A stretch of 64,000 nt of DNA from positions 46,047 to 110,046 of the forward strand of contig NZ_FWFF01000012.1 of NCBI RefSeq assembly GCF_900163715.1, given 5' to 3'. The translations under genes were made by a program, and so were the position numbers. Under the pieces are notes generated by a model that worked only from the letters and a program-made list of their open reading frames with translations, was not told the DNA's origin and did not search any database. Positions 62,229-64,000 of this stretch are shown piece after piece; the first letter of the stretch is position 1; each line of letters starts with the position of its first letter. This DNA comes from Brevibacterium yomogidense. GTDB taxonomy: Bacteria; Actinomycetota; Actinomycetes; Actinomycetales; Brevibacteriaceae.

Positions 62229-63656
62229 ATGACTGCAGGACCTCCACGAGCGTCGCGGGACTTCTCCGATCCCGTCCCGCCTGCGAGCCCCGTCGCTCCG
62301 TCGACGCACTTCCTCGAGAGGCTGCAGGCGGACTCCGATGCAGCACAGGCGACGGCTCACCATCCGGGTTCAGAGTTCACCGGGGCGAGCTCCGACCTGC
62401 ACGCACGGCTCGAAGCACACATCGAGTCCGTGCGCGCCGAACTCGTGGATCTCATGCTCGATCTGGCGGAGCATCCGGAGACCGCGTTCCAGGAGCACCG
62501 GTCCGCGCGGGCGATCGTCGATGTCCTCGCTCGCCACGGAGTCGAGGCGCAGTTGGGTGTCCATGGACTGGAGACGGCGATCCGCGCCGAGATCAACCCG
62601 TGTGCCTCTGCCACCTCCGGGAATGCGAGAGCAACGCATGCGATCGGAGCAAAGCCTCCGGTCGTCGCTGTGCTCTCCGAGTACGACGCGCTGCCCGAGA
62701 TAGGTCACGGGTGCGGGCACAATGTCATCGCCGTCATGGGCCTCGGCGGGTTCCTGGGGTTGAAGATGCTGGCCGACGAGGACCCGGAGGCCGTTCCCGG
62801 TCGTGTGGTGTTCCTCGGAACGCCGGCTGAGGAGGGCCATACCGGCAAGGAGCACATGGCGCAGGAGGGTGCGTTCGATGAGATCGACGTCGCCGTCATG
62901 GCACATGGGTACGGCCATGACCTCGCCGACCAGCTGTGGTTGGGCAGGCGCACACTCACCGTCGACTTCCACGGTCATACCGCCCATGCGTCCGCGCAGC
63001 CGTTCATGGGGCGCAATGCGCTCGATGCCGCTTCCCTCATGTATCAGGGGCTGGGCCTCCTGCGTCAGCAGATGCCGCCCACCGACCGGATCCATGCAGT
63101 GATCACGTCGGGCGGTGACAGAGCGAGCGTCATCCCCGACCTCGCGCGCGTCGAGATGTACGTGCGTTCCCCTGCCCCGGAGACGCTGCGCGACCTCTCC
63201 TCCCGGGTCGACGATGTGGCCCGCGGGGCCGCTCTCATGACCGGGTGCGGTGTGACTATCAGGTGGGATGAGCACCCTCCGTCACTCTCCGTCCGCTCGA
63301 ACGAGGCACTCACCGGCAGGTGGGTGGAGGCACAGCGCGGCCGTGGCCGTGATCCGCTGCCGCGAGGAGTCGTATCCGAGACTCTCGCTGCGTCGACGGA
63401 CTTCGGGAACGTGAGTCACAGGCTCCCGGGGATGCACCCCCTCATCAAGATCAGCGATTCGGCGGTCGCCCTGCACACTCGAGAGTTCGCGGATGCCGCG
63501 ACGTCGGACCTTGCGAGAGCGGCAGCGGCAGACGGTGCATACGGCCTCGCGGCAACACTCCTGGACGTACTCCACGACGACGAGCTCGCCGCGGCTGTCG
63601 CGGAGGAGTTCGACAGGACCGGTGGGGCGATCGACGTGCCGAGCTACTTCGACTGA
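62229..63656 (+). CDS. M20-family metal-dependent amidohydrolase (AbgB/aminobenzoyl-glutamate hydrolase type)
   Basis: 475 residues. The M20 catalytic core is clear: EIGHGCGHNVIAVMGLGG (metal His/Cys), FLGTPAEEGHTGKEHM (Glu pair), VMAHGYGHD, HGHTAHASAQPFMGRNALDAA (dimerisation domain), ASTDFGNVSHRLPG near the C-terminus. The N-terminal 55 residues are Pro/Ser/Ala-rich and extra. Cleaves an amide, probably of an N-acyl amino acid or aminobenzoyl-glutamate; cytoplasmic. ATG with weak GTGAGC upstream, so the start is less certain. Confidence 0.85.
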   Translation: MTAGPPRASRDFSDPVPPASPVAPSTHFLERLQADSDAAQATAHHPGSEFTGASSDLHARLEAHIESVRAELVDLMLDLAEHPETAFQEHRSARAIVDVLARHGVEAQLGVHGLETAIRAEINPCASATSGNARATHAIGAKPPVVAVLSEYDALPEIGHGCGHNVIAVMGLGGFLGLKMLADEDPEAVPGRVVFLGTPAEEGHTGKEHMAQEGAFDEIDVAVMAHGYGHDLADQLWLGRRTLTVDFHGHTAHASAQPFMGRNALDAASLMYQGLGLLRQQMPPTDRIHAVITSGGDRASVIPDLARVEMYVRSPAPETLRDLSSRVDDVARGAALMTGCGVTIRWDEHPPSLSVRSNEALTGRWVEAQRGRGRDPLPRGVVSETLAASTDFGNVSHRLPGMHPLIKISDSAVALHTREFADAATSDLARAAAADGAYGLAATLLDVLHDDELAAAVAEEFDRTGGAIDVPSYFD

Positions 63657-63678
63657 GGGCCCACCCCTGCCCTGGACG

Positions 63679-64000
63679 TCAGAACGGGGGTGGCACCTCG
63701 TCGGGCACGTCGGGCACGTCGGACGTCTCAGATTCCTCCGGTGCTTGAACCGTGGTGAACAAGTCCGGGCCCTCGAAGTCCTCCCCCACCGGCGCCCGAT
63801 CCAACCACTCCGCCCGTGCCACCAACACCTCCGGGTCAGGAGGATCCAACCCCGCTGCCAACGGCGGCGGGCTCGTCGACGCGGTCTGCCCCATCGGCAG
63901 CACCCACGCCACTTCATTCCTGCCCAGACGCTGCAACCGGATGATGCCCTGAGTCTTCAACTCATGATGGTGCTTACACATCGCATGCAGGTTCTCCATC
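63679..64000 (-). CDS. HNH endonuclease, C-terminal part (runs off the right edge)
   Basis: 3' end of a gene that starts beyond the window. MENLHAMCKHHHELKTQG is the end of the HNH box (NLxxxCxxHHxxK) as in the DUF222-HNH proteins abundant in actinobacteria. After it, a Pro/Asp/Glu-rich tail to the stop at 63679. The Met seen at the edge is internal. Such genes are multicopy and often repeat-bearing; role unclear. Confidence 0.8.
   Translation of the reverse strand, partial: MENLHAMCKHHHELKTQGIIRLQRLGRNEVAWVLPMGQTASTSPPPLAAGLDPPDPEVLVARAEWLDRAPVGEDFEGPDLFTTVQAPEESETSDVPDVPDEVPPPF

Overview
The window is a high-GC (roughly two-thirds G+C), gene-dense chromosomal segment from an actinobacterium. 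The clues are the gene order ssd/cpaF - acs - nudix - nth - crp - MBL hydrolase - ridA - ponA - metallophosphoesterase and then ask/asd - recR - dnaX (collinear in outline with the Rv3660c-Rv3721c stretch of mycobacteria), many GTG/TTG starts, and the DUF222/HNH, DUF1707, TIGR03085 and DUF4178/DUF2617/DUF350 families. A member of Micrococcales (for example Brevibacteriaceae- or Dermabacteraceae-like) fits best, but genus cannot be read from the sequence alone. No tRNA, rRNA, CRISPR array, insertion sequence or prophage was seen; one structural RNA (SRP RNA) was found at 44.2 kb.

Layout. 0-1.6 kb: start of a tad-pilus locus (cpaF/tadA cut by the edge, ssd). 1.7-14.7 kb: a large Tyr/Gln/Gly-repeat membrane protein, acetyl-CoA synthetase, holin-like membrane protein, CoA-nudix hydrolase, endonuclease III, Crp regulator, MBL-RidA-DUF4177 operon, class A penicillin-binding protein, metallophosphoesterase. 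14.8-17.6 kb: zinc/manganese ABC importer. 17.9-20.2 kb: asd-lysC. 20.4-21.3 kb: HTH/DUF2975 pair with an AT-rich palindromic operator. 21.5-25.6 kb: recR-dnaX. 25.7-28.2 kb: DUF1707 protein, small coiled-coil membrane protein, tartrate/D-malate dehydrogenase, CsbD stress protein. 28.3-32.6 kb: LuxR-type two-component system divergent from a two-gene ABC exporter. 32.6-38.4 kb: TIGR03085 protein, sirtuin, and the DUF4178-DUF2617-Gly-rich-DUF350-spermidine synthase-like operon. 38.5-42.6 kb: flavin reductase, luciferase-like monooxygenase, Fis-type activator and epoxide-hydrolase-like enzyme. 42.6-44.8 kb: flavodoxin, purU, SRP RNA, MaoC dehydratase. 44.9-53.9 kb: a four-gene minus-strand operon (GT28-like glycosyltransferase, fused double GT4 glycosyltransferase, ABC exporter, double phosphotransferase), the best candidate here for an undescribed glycoconjugate synthesis/export system. 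54.2-63.7 kb: DUF808 protein, CDF metal efflux, DJ-1/PfpI protein, Lhr helicase, M20 amidohydrolase. The window ends in a partial HNH endonuclease.

Two themes cut across the window. First, many transcription units seem to be leaderless: a TANNNT -10 box lies 6-7 bp before the start codon of nth, ponA, the metallophosphoesterase, dnaX, the histidine kinase, the flavodoxin and a 14-codon leader ORF. Second, short degenerate tandem repeats (9-26 bp units) recur both between genes and, in units of three, inside linker regions of proteins. Translational coupling by ATGA/GTGA (once CTGA) overlaps is frequent and defines most operons.
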